From positions 16,186 to 80,185 of the forward strand of contig CALUWH010000005.1 of NCBI GenBank assembly GCA_944324435.1: a DNA stretch of 64,000 nt. The letters run 5' to 3'. The position numbers and the translations under genes were made by a program. Shown here in pieces: positions 17,606-26,574 of this stretch; the stretch's first letter is position 1, and every line of letters starts with the position of its first letter. The notes under the pieces were generated by a model, which was not told the DNA's origin, searched no databases, and worked only from the letters and a program-made list of their open reading frames with translations. This DNA comes from Candidatus Gastranaerophilales bacterium. GTDB taxonomy: Bacteria > Cyanobacteriota > Vampirovibrionia > Gastranaerophilales > Gastranaerophilaceae.

Positions 17606-18907
17606 TTATATATCCTCTACAAGGTCAAATTCCTCGTCGTTAACTTCTCTCAAAAAGTTTGTCCAGCTGTTATAATACTCGGCAAGCGCCTGAGCATAGC
17701 CGATAATTATAGATTTATAAGATTGTTTCATAACAATCAAAGCGGTAATGTCAGACTTTCCCGCTTCGTAGCTGTCTTTTGAAGTATTAATTAACTCCTC
17801 CGAGCCCTTAACAATTTTGGATTCATAGTGGTTAAGGTTCTCTGCCGCTGTTAAAAATCTTTCGTAAGCCGCGCTTACATCTTTTACTGCTTTGTTTTTT
17901 ACGGAAGTATATTTTAGTTCTGCCTGTCTAAGCTTTAAAGCAGCGTTTTGAATTTCAGGCGAGTAGTTGTAAAAAAGCGGAATGTTTACAAGGCTTGCTC
18001 CTGCGTAAGCTCCGTTATTAAAATTCCCGTTATCAGCATAAGAGCCTGGTATGTAGCCGTATCCTCCCATAAGTTCTATATCGGGAATTCTTTGACGCGC
18101 AACAACAGTCAGATTTTTCTCTGCCAAATCAATTTCCTGCTTCACGATTTTTATGTCATAACGATTATTTAAAGCACTTTTCAGAATAAGAGAAAACGGC
18201 GGAAACTGAATATCAGGAGGCGGTGTCATCATCTCCGCAAAGTTGTTTTCCTCCGAAAAAATATTGTCCTTGCTGTCATATACTATATCATTCGGGTCAT
18301 TTATCATCTTATTAAAATTAGTAAGCGCACTTTTAACGTTAACCCTTGCGGTATTAACCTGTGTGATAATCTGGTTAAGAGCAATTTCCGCCTGTATTAC
18401 GTCAATATCCGGCGCCTGATGAGATTTAACCCTGTTTTTTGCAATTTCAAGAAGCTCCTCCTGCAATTCCTGCTGCTGGCTCAAGGTTTCAAGAATAGAT
18501 TTTGCAGCAACAAGATTTATATACGCTTCTCTTACATCCATTTTCAAATCAAATGTTGTATAATCAACATTTTTTTCCACAAGCTCTAAGTTAGATTCGG
18601 CAAGCTTTTTTCTTGCGCTTCTTTTTGCAATTTCAATATTCTGGCTTGCCCCAATCTGCCGCGGCTCGCCCCTTCCGGCTGCACCCATAAAATAAAACAC
18701 GTCAAGAGATGGATTTTGAAGGCGGTTTGCTGCTTTGATATTATTTTTTGCGATATTAATCTCAATTTGCGCTGCCTGCAGGTCAATATTGTTCTTTAAA
18801 GCCGCATCAATCGCTTCGTTCAAATAAACCTTTTTTACATTCTCAATTCCGAATGCCGAGGCTTGAATAACGGCGAAAAATATTCCCAAACAAAGCAGCT
18901 TCTTCAT
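17606..18907 (-). CDS. TolC-family outer-membrane efflux protein (CzcC-like)
   Basis: 433 residues with a Sec signal peptide (MKKLLCLGIFFAVIQASAFG) and two OEP halves of long amphipathic helices, for example AIDAALKNNIDLQAAQIEIN and AYERFLTAAENLNHYESKIV. Such proteins form trimeric channels that connect an inner-membrane pump to the outside. No pump or adaptor gene is adjacent. Its stop codon directly abuts the ATG of the downstream PHP-UvrD gene, so the two are probably co-transcribed despite unrelated functions. No clear SD. Confidence 0.85.
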   Translation of the reverse strand: MKKLLCLGIFFAVIQASAFGIENVKKVYLNEAIDAALKNNIDLQAAQIEINIAKNNIKAANRLQNPSLDVFYFMGAAGRGEPRQIGASQNIEIAKRSARKKLAESNLELVEKNVDYTTFDLKMDVREAYINLVAAKSILETLSQQQELQEELLEIAKNRVKSHQAPDIDVIQAEIALNQIITQVNTARVNVKSALTNFNKMINDPNDIVYDSKDNIFSEENNFAEMMTPPPDIQFPPFSLILKSALNNRYDIKIVKQEIDLAEKNLTVVARQRIPDIELMGGYGYIPGSYADNGNFNNGAYAGASLVNIPLFYNYSPEIQNAALKLRQAELKYTSVKNKAVKDVSAAYERFLTAAENLNHYESKIVKGSEELINTSKDSYEAGKSDITALIVMKQSYKSIIIGYAQALAEYYNSWTNFLREVNDEEFDLVEDI

Positions 18908-18975
18908 AATTTAAAATTTTATCATAAAGAAATCTTTAAGGCTTGCAAATTTCAACGCTTAACTGCACTGTTTGA

Positions 18976-19209
18976 TTATCCTTCACGACGCTGATATCTT
19001 GCAGCCTTGGCATTAATTGCATAGCAAGTATTGCTGAGTCTTTGAGAGAGCATAAACATGTTTCTCTGGATAGCTGCAACATCGTTCATTGCTTCAAGCA
19101 TTTTTTCCGGATTAACCATCGATTCCATCGCATCATGGTTATCAACTTTTTCATCTGCATATTTTTTGACCAAAAGTTTGTCAATATAATCTCTTGCCCC
19201 AATTGCCAT
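18976..19209 (-). CDS. Small helical hypothetical protein
   Basis: 77 residues: MAIGARDYIDKLLVKKYADE, then a long helix (PEKMLEAMNDVAAIQRNMFM) with regularly spaced hydrophobics and a basic tail AKAARYQRREG. It is probably coiled coil. SD AGGAG is eight bases before the ATG. No family recognised. It resembles, in size and style, the small helical proteins at 50.2-50.8 kb, but without clear sequence identity. Confidence 0.65.
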   Translation of the reverse strand: MAIGARDYIDKLLVKKYADEKVDNHDAMESMVNPEKMLEAMNDVAAIQRNMFMLSQRLSNTCYAINAKAARYQRREG

Positions 19210-19290
19210 AATAAAACTCCTAATAACTTAAATTTCCCTATATATAAATAAAAACAATTCGGGTAAAAAAATTGACTTAATTGTAAAGAA

Positions 19291-20253
19291 TTATAACAAT
19301 TCTTTATCTTTAATATATCTTGGTCTTGCTTTCACTTCGTTAAAAATCTGTCCCATATACTCTCCTATTATGCCCAGACAGAAGATTTGAAGCCCCCCAA
19401 AAAATGCAAGCAGGATTACGAGTGTTGCCCAGCCTCCGGGAGTTGTGTGAAAAATATATTTTTCGACTATAACTTCCATCGCAAGCAAAAAGCTTCCCAG
19501 AACTGTCAGCACACCAATTGCGGCAATTATTCTCAAAGGCACAATACTAAAAGCCGTGATTCCATTAAGCGCAAGACTTGTTAAACTAAAGAAGTTGTAT
19601 TTTGTAGAACCTAATGCCCTCGGTTTTACATCAAAATGGACATACGCTGTCTTAAGCCCGATTTCGTGGAAGAATCCTCGCAAGAAAAGTCCTTCTTCGG
19701 AATACTGTTCTAAAATCTCAAGTCCTCTTGCACTCACGAGTCTAAAGTCAGAATGATTGGGAGGAATCTTAACTCCCAGAAGATTCATGAGTTTATAAAA
19801 ACAAAGAGCCGTATATTTTTTGAAAAAAGAATCTGTTTTTCTGTCATTTCTGATACCCGATACAATATCAGCCCCCTTATGGAACTCGTCAATAAACGTT
19901 TCAATTGCGTTTTCATCCTGCTGCAGATCTGCATCAATTGAAATTACACAGTCACATCCGATTGCTTTAACCCCTAAAAGCCCAGCAATAAGCGCTTTTT
20001 GGTTGCCGTAATTTCTGATAAACTTTGTACCCTTGACTCTTGAGCCATAGGTATTATGCAATTCTTCAATGAGAGACCAGGTGCTATCCTTTGAGCCGTC
20101 ATCTACAAGATAAATATAACTGTCGGAAGCTATTTTGTCTTTCGCAATTATTCTGTCAAGAACCTTTAAAAGTGTTTCAACTGTTGACTTAACCACCAGC
20201 TCTTCATTAAAACACGGAATTATTATCGCAAGTTTTGTTTTATTTTCGCTCAT
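19291..20253 (-). CDS. Family 2 glycosyltransferase (polyprenyl-phosphate sugar transferase, GtrB/ArnC type)
   Basis: 320 residues from the ATG at 20253, chosen because GAGG is well spaced (an upstream in-frame codon at 20280 has none). GT2 catalytic domain: IIPCFNEELVV, YLVDDGSKDSTW, ISIDADLQQDEN (DxD) and FLRGFFHEIG. Two C-terminal membrane helices near 230-295 match the DPM1/GtrB class, which load a sugar onto undecaprenyl phosphate for cell-surface glycans. Divergent from the YdjC deacetylase gene; the 57-bp gap must hold both promoters. Confidence 0.9.
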   Translation of the reverse strand: MSENKTKLAIIIPCFNEELVVKSTVETLLKVLDRIIAKDKIASDSYIYLVDDGSKDSTWSLIEELHNTYGSRVKGTKFIRNYGNQKALIAGLLGVKAIGCDCVISIDADLQQDENAIETFIDEFHKGADIVSGIRNDRKTDSFFKKYTALCFYKLMNLLGVKIPPNHSDFRLVSARGLEILEQYSEEGLFLRGFFHEIGLKTAYVHFDVKPRALGSTKYNFFSLTSLALNGITAFSIVPLRIIAAIGVLTVLGSFLLAMEVIVEKYIFHTTPGGWATLVILLAFFGGLQIFCLGIIGEYMGQIFNEVKARPRYIKDKELL

Positions 20254-20310
20254 TGTAATCCTCGTTATATTATAATACAATTAAATTATCAAAAAATAAA
20301 GGAGAAACTT

Positions 20311-21183
20311 TTGGCAGCCAAGAGATTCATACTCAATGCAGACGATTTCGGAATATCACAAGCGTTTAACAGGGCTGTGCTTGAAGGTTATTCGGAGGGA
20401 ATACTCAAAAGTGCAAGTCTCGTTGCCAACGGAGAAGCTTTTGAAGAGGCTGTTAATAAAATTATTCCCACCTGCCCTGATTTGGGAGTCGGAGTGCACC
20501 TTAATATTATCGAAGGGAAATCTCTCTGCAGAGGGTTAGATTTGCTGACAGACGAAGAAGGAAATTTCAACAACTCTTTCGGAATGATTCTTATTAAATC
20601 TCTGAACACAAAAGACGATACTTTTATGGTACAGCTTGAAAAAGAATTCCGCGCACAGATTGAAGATATTCAGGCAAAAACCTTTGTCACACATATTGAT
20701 TCACACGTTCATACACATTCAATTCCGAGGATTTTTGATTTGGTTTGCAGGCTCGCAAAAGAATACGGAATTAGCCAGATAAGAACACAATTTGAAAAAC
20801 CATACATTATACCTGATGTTTTCAAACATTTAAACCGTGTATATCCGATTAACTTAATCAAAGTTGCACTTCTTAATTTTTTCACGCTTATAAACGAAAA
20901 TACCGTCCCAAAATACGGACTCAATACGAATGATTACCTGATTGGGGTTGCATATACTTCAATGATGAACAGCCTCACGGTTTCTTACGGACTTAAAGCA
21001 ATAAAAAGAGACAACGTTACTGTTGAATCTTTGATTCATCCTTGCAGATATGAAGACGGTAAGATTGATAATCATTTTACGGAATTTCAGATTACGAGAA
21101 ATAAAAAATTAAAGGAAGAAATTGAAAAACTCGGATTTGAGATTACTAACTATAAAGATGTCCAAACTCCTGTAGAAGTATAA
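20311..21183 (+). CDS. ChbG/HpnK (YdjC) family carbohydrate deacetylase
   Basis: 290 residues. Metal-binding motif ILNADDFGIS near the N-terminus, GVHLNIIEGK, and FVTHIDSHVHTHSI with the metal His residues. Family members deacetylate acetylated amino sugars such as chitooligosaccharides or hopanoid head groups. Start is TTG at 20311 with GGAGAAAC just upstream. With the divergent GT2 gene it suggests trimming or building of an N-acetylhexosamine surface glycan (inference). TAATG overlap with the next gene indicates translational coupling. Confidence 0.88.
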   Translation: MAAKRFILNADDFGISQAFNRAVLEGYSEGILKSASLVANGEAFEEAVNKIIPTCPDLGVGVHLNIIEGKSLCRGLDLLTDEEGNFNNSFGMILIKSLNTKDDTFMVQLEKEFRAQIEDIQAKTFVTHIDSHVHTHSIPRIFDLVCRLAKEYGISQIRTQFEKPYIIPDVFKHLNRVYPINLIKVALLNFFTLINENTVPKYGLNTNDYLIGVAYTSMMNSLTVSYGLKAIKRDNVTVESLIHPCRYEDGKIDNHFTEFQITRNKKLKEEIEKLGFEITNYKDVQTPVEV

Positions 21184-22817
21184 TGTTGAAAAATTTAAGC
21201 GTCGTTATTCTAATTCTTGCATTTGTAATTTTCGGAATCTTCTTTGTTCCGAAAGATGATTATTATCATGTTACAAGTGTAGTTAATCCGTATGAACTTA
21301 AACTTGATAACGGAGAGGAGATTAATCTTAAAGGGTTTGAGAATTTCAAAGACAATCAGGCAAATTTGGGAATAACAGGGGATGAAGCTTTTATTCTGGA
21401 TAATTTTGCCAAATACTGGGCTAAAAATATTCTTGAAGGCAGAAAGGTTAAACTTGCGGATAATGATTTAATCTATTTAAAATACAGTTATACTGCAAGA
21501 TTCAGGAATTCTCCCTACTGTATAGAAAATGGCAGACTTACAAACCAATACGCTTTTGACAAACTTATAAAATCAATCCGCAGAGGACAATATGTCATTA
21601 TCGATAATGACAATATTTACCCAATCTCATCCCACAGAGACGGAATAATCATCAGAAAAAGATATTTTACAAAGATTAAAAATAACGAAGCACTATTTGA
21701 GGCGGAAAAGACATACAAATCATCAATAGATACCAACAATATCAAAATTATTGTCTCTGACAGCACCACAAAGCTTAAACCTGACAGAAACTGCTCCAGC
21801 GAGATTTGCAAAGAAATCCTCGCCGGAATAAATAACTCCAAAAGTTCAATTGATATTGCAATTTACGGCTACTCTTCAACCCCTCAAATTGAAAAAGCAA
21901 TAAAAGATGCAATCTCTCGTGGGGTTAAGATTCGGCTTGTATATGATACAGACACAAAAGGCGAGAATATTTACCCCGATACATTTGATTTTGTCAAACT
22001 GATTCCCACAAGCCGAAATGACGGCGTCTCAAAAGAGGCAGCATGCACAATGCACAACAAGTTTTATATATTTGATAATAAAACCGTAATAACAGGCTCT
22101 GCAAATCTTTCGCACACGGATATGTCAGGCTATAACACAAACAGCATTATTGTAATAAATTCAGCCGAAGCCGCAAAGATTTACAAGCAGGAATTTGAAC
22201 AAATGTTCAACGGTCAATTTCATACTGACAAAATCCAAACTCCTTACAAGCAGAGCTTTGATAACATGGAAATCTTTTTCTCACCGCAGGATAGAGCAAT
22301 AACAAACGGGGTTATACCCCTTGTAAAAAACGCAAAAAAATATATTTATATTCCGACTTTTGTTATCACTCATAGAGAACTGACTTCCGAACTTATAAAA
22401 GCACATTCAAGAGGAGTTGACATCAGAATAATTGCGGACGCTCTGAATGCTTCAACCAAACACTCCAAACATCAGGAATTAAGAGATGCAGGAATTGCCG
22501 TAAAAACCGAAAATTATGCAGGGAAAATGCACTCCAAAACAATGATTATTGATAATGAATACCTAATCATAGGCTCAATGAATTTTTCTTTCAGCGGCGA
22601 GAACAAAAACGATGAGAATATGATTATTTTAAAAAACCCCGAATTTACTAAATTTTACAAAGACTTTTTCCTGTATCAGTGGGGCCGCATTCCTGATAAA
22701 TGGCTTAAATTCAACGCAAAAGCCGAAGGTTTTGATTCAATCGGCTCTTGCTCGGACGGAATTGATAATGATTACGACGGACTTACAGACAGTGCAGACC
22801 CTGCTTGTATAAAATAA
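21183..22817 (+). CDS. Membrane-anchored or secreted phospholipase D-like protein
   Basis: 544 residues. N-terminal hydrophobic anchor or signal (LSVVILILAFVIFGIFF), then an unassigned ~170-residue region containing LKGFENFKDN, then two PLD/HKD halves: CTMHNKFYIFDNKTVITGSAN (His ~291) and KMHSKTMIIDNEYLIIGSMN (His ~450), each followed by the conserved GSxN. The C-terminus CSDGIDNDYDGLTDSADPAC is a small Asp-rich Cys-bounded motif seen in some secreted proteins. Substrate may be phospholipid or nucleic acid. Coupled to the YdjC gene. Confidence 0.85.
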   Translation: MLKNLSVVILILAFVIFGIFFVPKDDYYHVTSVVNPYELKLDNGEEINLKGFENFKDNQANLGITGDEAFILDNFAKYWAKNILEGRKVKLADNDLIYLKYSYTARFRNSPYCIENGRLTNQYAFDKLIKSIRRGQYVIIDNDNIYPISSHRDGIIIRKRYFTKIKNNEALFEAEKTYKSSIDTNNIKIIVSDSTTKLKPDRNCSSEICKEILAGINNSKSSIDIAIYGYSSTPQIEKAIKDAISRGVKIRLVYDTDTKGENIYPDTFDFVKLIPTSRNDGVSKEAACTMHNKFYIFDNKTVITGSANLSHTDMSGYNTNSIIVINSAEAAKIYKQEFEQMFNGQFHTDKIQTPYKQSFDNMEIFFSPQDRAITNGVIPLVKNAKKYIYIPTFVITHRELTSELIKAHSRGVDIRIIADALNASTKHSKHQELRDAGIAVKTENYAGKMHSKTMIIDNEYLIIGSMNFSFSGENKNDENMIILKNPEFTKFYKDFFLYQWGRIPDKWLKFNAKAEGFDSIGSCSDGIDNDYDGLTDSADPACIK

Positions 22818-22818
22818 T

Positions 22819-24231
22819 TTATATGTTCTGCGCCGCAATAGCTTTATAAAAACTTATATAGTCAATCATGCAGTCAAATTCGCTTGAATAAACCATCTTG
22901 TTAACGCTCAAAAGATTCTCTTCCATCTGGTTCAAATCAAGTTTTGCAATTACACCCTGATTGAATTTGTCCTGAGAAAGTTTGAAATCTTTCTGCTCAA
23001 GTTCCTGAATCTTTCTCTGCTTGCTCAATTTTTCCTTATCCATATTTACTGAAACCAGAGAATCATTAACCTCCTGCATTGAAGTCAAATTTGTTTTCTC
23101 ATAATTTTTCAGGCTCTTCTCATACGCAATCTTTTTAGCCTTCAAATTAGCCTTAATTCTTCCGCCCATAAACAGAGGCTGCATAATTCCGCCGCCAAAG
23201 CCCCAGAGCATATTAGATGTCGTAAATAAACTCTCAAAATGCTTAGAGTTAAACAAAACACCGCCGCCCAGATTGAGTGTCGGAAGCATTTCTTTTCTTG
23301 CAACTTTTACGTCAATTCCTGCTTTCTCAAGCATTTTCTCTGCCTTCATAAAGTCAGGACGCTTCATTATAACATCAGAGCTTACATACTCGGGAATAGT
23401 TCCTGAAAATGCAAGTTTTTTGTAATCAATTCTTTTATATTCCTCAATATTGTTAGGGCTGTCGCCTATTAAAACAGCAAGCTGATGCAAAAGCTTTGTG
23501 CGCTCTTTTTTGTAATCCGTAAGTTCGGTTACACCCGTAATATAAGACTGATTTGCCTTTACCAAATCAGAAGTTGATACAATACCTTCCGCATTGCTTA
23601 CCAGCATCATATCAAAAATCTCTTTTCTAAGATTTACAATATCTTCCTGCAAATCTATCATTGCATCCAGCTTAACAATGTTTATATATACACTCCCGAC
23701 AGATGAAGCTATAGAAATATAAGCTGACTGCTCATCAAGAATTGATGCTTCATATAGCTTTCGAACAGCAGTTGTCTTATTGTGATTCTTACCAAACAAA
23801 TCAAGCTCATAATTTGCTATTATAGGAAGCATAAATCCGCCGGCTGATGAACCCAAAAATTTACCGTACCCCGGCATAAATCCCGCCTGAATAGTAGGAA
23901 GCTCGTTCGCACGCTGGGCAACTACATTCTGATAATACTCGTCTATCGTTAATGTCGCCATCTTCAAATCTTTGTTATTTTCAACAGCTCTTATAATATA
24001 ATCATTCAAATACTCATCATTGAACTGCTGCCACCACGCAAGATTAATATATTCATATTTGTTCTTGACAGGTTTAACCTTATCTGATTTTTTCTTTTCT
24101 TTTTTCTTTTTATCTGTATCAACAGTCTGCTCCGCCCCTGCACTCAAAACTGTCTTTTCTGCTGCTATAACAGGAACTATATTTCCTGCTGTCATTGATA
24201 TTAATATAGCCAGTGTTAAAAACTTCCTCAT
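22819..24231 (-). CDS. TolC/NodT-family outer-membrane efflux protein
   Basis: 470 residues from the ATG at 24231 (GGAG upstream), which yields a proper signal peptide MRKFLTLAILISMTAGNIVP. A Lys-rich linker follows, then an OMF domain with WWQQFNDEYLNDYIIRAVEN, characteristic of NodT/OprM-type channels, and duplicated helical repeats. No lipobox Cys was seen. It diverges from marR-emrA; the shared palindromic region and matching functions suggest one efflux system under MarR control. Confidence 0.87.
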   Translation of the reverse strand: MRKFLTLAILISMTAGNIVPVIAAEKTVLSAGAEQTVDTDKKKKEKKKSDKVKPVKNKYEYINLAWWQQFNDEYLNDYIIRAVENNKDLKMATLTIDEYYQNVVAQRANELPTIQAGFMPGYGKFLGSSAGGFMLPIIANYELDLFGKNHNKTTAVRKLYEASILDEQSAYISIASSVGSVYINIVKLDAMIDLQEDIVNLRKEIFDMMLVSNAEGIVSTSDLVKANQSYITGVTELTDYKKERTKLLHQLAVLIGDSPNNIEEYKRIDYKKLAFSGTIPEYVSSDVIMKRPDFMKAEKMLEKAGIDVKVARKEMLPTLNLGGGVLFNSKHFESLFTTSNMLWGFGGGIMQPLFMGGRIKANLKAKKIAYEKSLKNYEKTNLTSMQEVNDSLVSVNMDKEKLSKQRKIQELEQKDFKLSQDKFNQGVIAKLDLNQMEENLLSVNKMVYSSEFDCMIDYISFYKAIAAQNI

Positions 24232-24279
24232 AATTCTTTTCTCCAAGTACTTGATTTTTTCTAATGGTAATGATAACAT

Positions 24280-24321
24280 AAGTATGTTGCAAAAGCAACA
24301 TGTTGTAAAAAAAACATACTT
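24280..24321. promoter_or_regulatory. Nested palindromes between efflux gene and marR: likely MarR operator
   Basis: An 18-bp perfect palindrome ATGTTGC AAAA GCAACAT (24284-24301) overlaps a larger inverted repeat AAGTATGTT (24280-24288) / AACATACTT (24313-24321). It lies between the divergent outer-membrane gene and marR, where MarR regulators usually bind their own operators. Confidence 0.6.
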
Positions 24322-24341
24322 CAAACAGAGGATTTACAAAA

Positions 24342-24797
24342 TTGAAGAATCATTTTACTAATACTATATTCTACCAAATAGAATTAACTGCAAAGTATTG
24401 CAAGCTCCTCGGTCAGCAGGTGTTTGAAAAATACGATGCAGGGATTACTGTGGAGGAATTCTCTGTTCTGGATACACTTTCCTGTAATCCGCAATTGTGC
24501 CAGAGAGACTTGGCTAAGCTTATTCTTAAAGATAGAGCAAATACAGGAAAACTGCTTGACGGATTAGAAAAGAAAGGATACATTGCAAGAAAACTTTCAA
24601 TAAAAAATAACAGACCTGTTAAAATAGTAGAAATTACAGAAAAGGGGATACACAAAACCGAAGAAGTTACAAGTAAAATAAAACCGCACATGAACGCTGT
24701 TAAAGAAAAAATTGACAACAGCGACCTTGCAAAAATAAGTGGGCTGTTAGAAGAATTAAGAAATGTATTAAATGAGACTTTGGAGATAAGGATATGA
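24342..24797 (+). CDS. MarR-family transcriptional regulator
   Basis: 151 residues with a winged helix: EEFSVLDTLSCN, QRDLAKLILKDRANTGKLLD (recognition helix) and LEKKGYIARKLSIKNNRPVK (wing). Start TTG at 24342 after AGAGG. It probably represses emrA and the divergent outer-membrane channel and releases DNA on binding a small toxic compound. It overlaps emrA by 4 bp (ATGA), so the two are translationally coupled. Confidence 0.9.
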   Translation: MKNHFTNTIFYQIELTAKYCKLLGQQVFEKYDAGITVEEFSVLDTLSCNPQLCQRDLAKLILKDRANTGKLLDGLEKKGYIARKLSIKNNRPVKIVEITEKGIHKTEEVTSKIKPHMNAVKEKIDNSDLAKISGLLEELRNVLNETLEIRI

Positions 24798-25819
24798 GTG
24801 AAGAAAATAAAATTGAAGAAGAAAATACAAGAAAGCTTCCGGTTAAGAAGCGGTATATATTTGCTTTCCTGGGCTTGATAGGCGTTTTGATTGCAGGATA
24901 TTTTATTTATGAATATCTTGGCTACCAATCAACAGACGATGCTTATGTTGAAACAACAACCGTTTCTGTTTCACCTAAAGTATCAGGGCAGATTGTAAAA
25001 GTTCTTGTGGAAGATAACCAGCCGGTTAAAGCAGGGCAAGTCGTTGCAGTAATAGATAAAATAGATTATCAGGTTAAGCTTGACCAGGCAACCGCAGCTT
25101 ACGAAAGAGCACTTTTAGACCAAGAAAATGCACACGCTGAACTTAATGCAGCAAACGCGTCCATTGAACTTGCGAAAAAAGATGTTGAAAGATATGAAAA
25201 CCTTTATGCTGCAGGTGCTGTTTCAAAGCAGACACTAGACAGAGCAAGAACAAATCTTGAATCTATGCAGGCAAAACAAACGTCAGCTGAACAGTCTATT
25301 TTTTCAAAAGACCCTTCTCAGAACGCAAAAGTTGCCGATGCTGATTTGAATGTATTAAAAGCACAAAAAAGAGCGGCAGAACTTGCGCTTGAATATACGG
25401 ATATTAAAGCTCCTATTGACGGAACTGTCTCTAACAAAAAGGTTGAAGTCGGTATGATGGTTCAACCGGGCTCACCGCTGTTTGTTATTGTTCCGCACGA
25501 TGTTTGGGTGGTTGCTAACTACAAAGAAACTCAGCTTACTCACATGAAAGAAGGTATGGATGTTGATATCAAGATTGATACTTATCCGGACAAAGTTTTC
25601 AAAGGGAAAGTTGACAGTATCCAAAGAAGCTCAGGCGCTAAGGCCAGTTTGTTCCCACCTGAAAACGCAGTAGGTTCGTTCGTTAAAATTGTTCAAAGAA
25701 TTCCGGTAAAGATTGTTTTCACTGAAAAAGTTGATCCGAGTGAATATTCAATAATTCCGGGTATGTCAGTCGTGCCAAAGGTTAAAATTAGAGATTACTA
25801 CAAAAATCATAAAAACTAA
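24794..25819 (+). CDS. HlyD/EmrA-family periplasmic adaptor
   Basis: 341 residues: cytoplasmic acidic tail, one membrane helix (~22-43), then the EmrA-type core STDDAYVETTTVSVSPKVSG, lipoyl half-motif PVKAGQVVAVIDKIDYQVKL, an alpha-hairpin (~90-180) and APIDGTVSNKKVEVG. It bridges an inner-membrane MFS exporter to a TolC channel. The usual permease gene emrB does not follow: a terminator and a repeat array do. Confidence 0.9.
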   Translation: MSEENKIEEENTRKLPVKKRYIFAFLGLIGVLIAGYFIYEYLGYQSTDDAYVETTTVSVSPKVSGQIVKVLVEDNQPVKAGQVVAVIDKIDYQVKLDQATAAYERALLDQENAHAELNAANASIELAKKDVERYENLYAAGAVSKQTLDRARTNLESMQAKQTSAEQSIFSKDPSQNAKVADADLNVLKAQKRAAELALEYTDIKAPIDGTVSNKKVEVGMMVQPGSPLFVIVPHDVWVVANYKETQLTHMKEGMDVDIKIDTYPDKVFKGKVDSIQRSSGAKASLFPPENAVGSFVKIVQRIPVKIVFTEKVDPSEYSIIPGMSVVPKVKIRDYYKNHKN

Positions 25820-25842
25820 TATTTTTCAGTATTACGACTCTG

Positions 25843-25880
25843 AGGTGTCAAGGTTTCTTCATACTTGCCACCTTTTTTTT
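25843..25880 (+). terminator. Intrinsic terminator of marR-emrA
   Basis: Arms AGGTGTCAAG and CTTGCCACCT (one mismatch) around an 11-base loop, followed by eight T residues. It closes the marR-emrA operon. Confidence 0.85.
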
Positions 25881-25894
25881 GTGCTACGCACGTA

Positions 25895-26260
25895 GGGGTA
25901 AATATACTTGGTCGGCAGGTATTGGTAAACATTTAACGTTTATAATACTCCTACTTACCTGCCTCGAATTACCTCTACCAGCCGGGGTAAATATATATCG
26001 TCGGCAGGTAATGGTAAACATTCAACGTTTGTAATACTCCTACTTACCTGCCTCGAATTAACCCTACCAGCCGGGGTAAATATATATCGTCGGCAGGTAA
26101 TGGTAAACATTCAACGTTTGTAATACTCCTACTTACCTGCCTCAAATTGTCTCTACCAGCCTGCACGTAGGGGGGGGTAAATGTATTTGGTCGGCAGGTA
26201 TTGATAAAACATTCAACGTTTGTAATACTCCTACCTGCCTCTAATTGCCTCTACCAGGCC
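25895..26260. repeat. Four tandem ~89-bp repeats, each with nested inverted repeats
   Basis: Units begin at 25895, 25984, 26073 and 26174 (spacing 89, 89, 101). Each starts GGGGTAAAT, has GGCAGGTA, then GTAATGGTAAACATTCAACG or a close variant, then TTACCTGCC, and ends CTCTACCAGCC. GGCAGGTAA/TTACCTGCC is a perfect stem in the middle units, and GGGGTAA/TTACCTC can pair outside it. The extra 12 bp before unit 4 copies the CTGCACGTAGGG seen before unit 1. Unit 4 is the most diverged. No ORF runs through it. The remaining gap to 26415 holds only the AbrB promoter region. Confidence 0.9.
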
Positions 26261-26415
26261 TTGTCTCTCAAATAAGCTATGCCGGCAAGTATGGATGAAA
26301 TTTATACAATCTCTATTATTTCGATTAGGAGGCTTTTTATACTAATTTAAATAGCAATAAATATAGCTATAAAATGTCAATATATTTTGCTATAATTACA
26401 AAAAGAGGTGCTTGT

Positions 26416-26571
26416 ATGATTACTAAAAAACTACGCAGTATCGGAGGAAGTTGGGGTGTTATAATCCCTAAGGCAATACTGGATGGGCTCGGTATTAATC
26501 CGGTACTTGATCAGGTCGAACTATATCTGGAAGATAACGAAATTAGAATAAGAAAAATTAAAAAGGATTAA
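26416..26571 (+). CDS. AbrB/MazE-type SpoVT-AbrB domain protein
   Basis: 51 residues from the ATG at 26416 (GAGGTG SD; the longer ORF upstream lacks one). MITKKLRSIGGSWGVIIPKA is the swapped-hairpin DNA-binding motif of MazE/AbrB proteins, and the C-terminus LYLEDNEIRIRKIKKD completes the barrel. Such proteins act as antitoxins or small repressors. No toxin gene follows: 3 bp downstream lies the flavoredoxin gene, so it may be its regulator. A TATAAT sits just upstream (TTGCTATAATTAC). Confidence 0.85.
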   Translation: MITKKLRSIGGSWGVIIPKAILDGLGINPVLDQVELYLEDNEIRIRKIKKD

Positions 26572-26574
26572 AAT

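Noticed and set aside
24413..24928. 171-aa minus-strand ORF over marR-emrA
   Set aside because: Lies wholly opposite well-supported marR and emrA codons; Ser/Phe/Leu composition is typical of an antisense frame.
25895..26260. CRISPR array
   Set aside because: Repeats are ~89 bp, directly adjacent, with conserved sequence throughout and no unique spacers; no cas genes nearby.
25895..26260. Integron attC array
   Set aside because: No RYYYAAC/GTTRRRY end boxes, no cassettes between units and no integron integrase; the recombinase at 31.8 kb is a different, minimal type.
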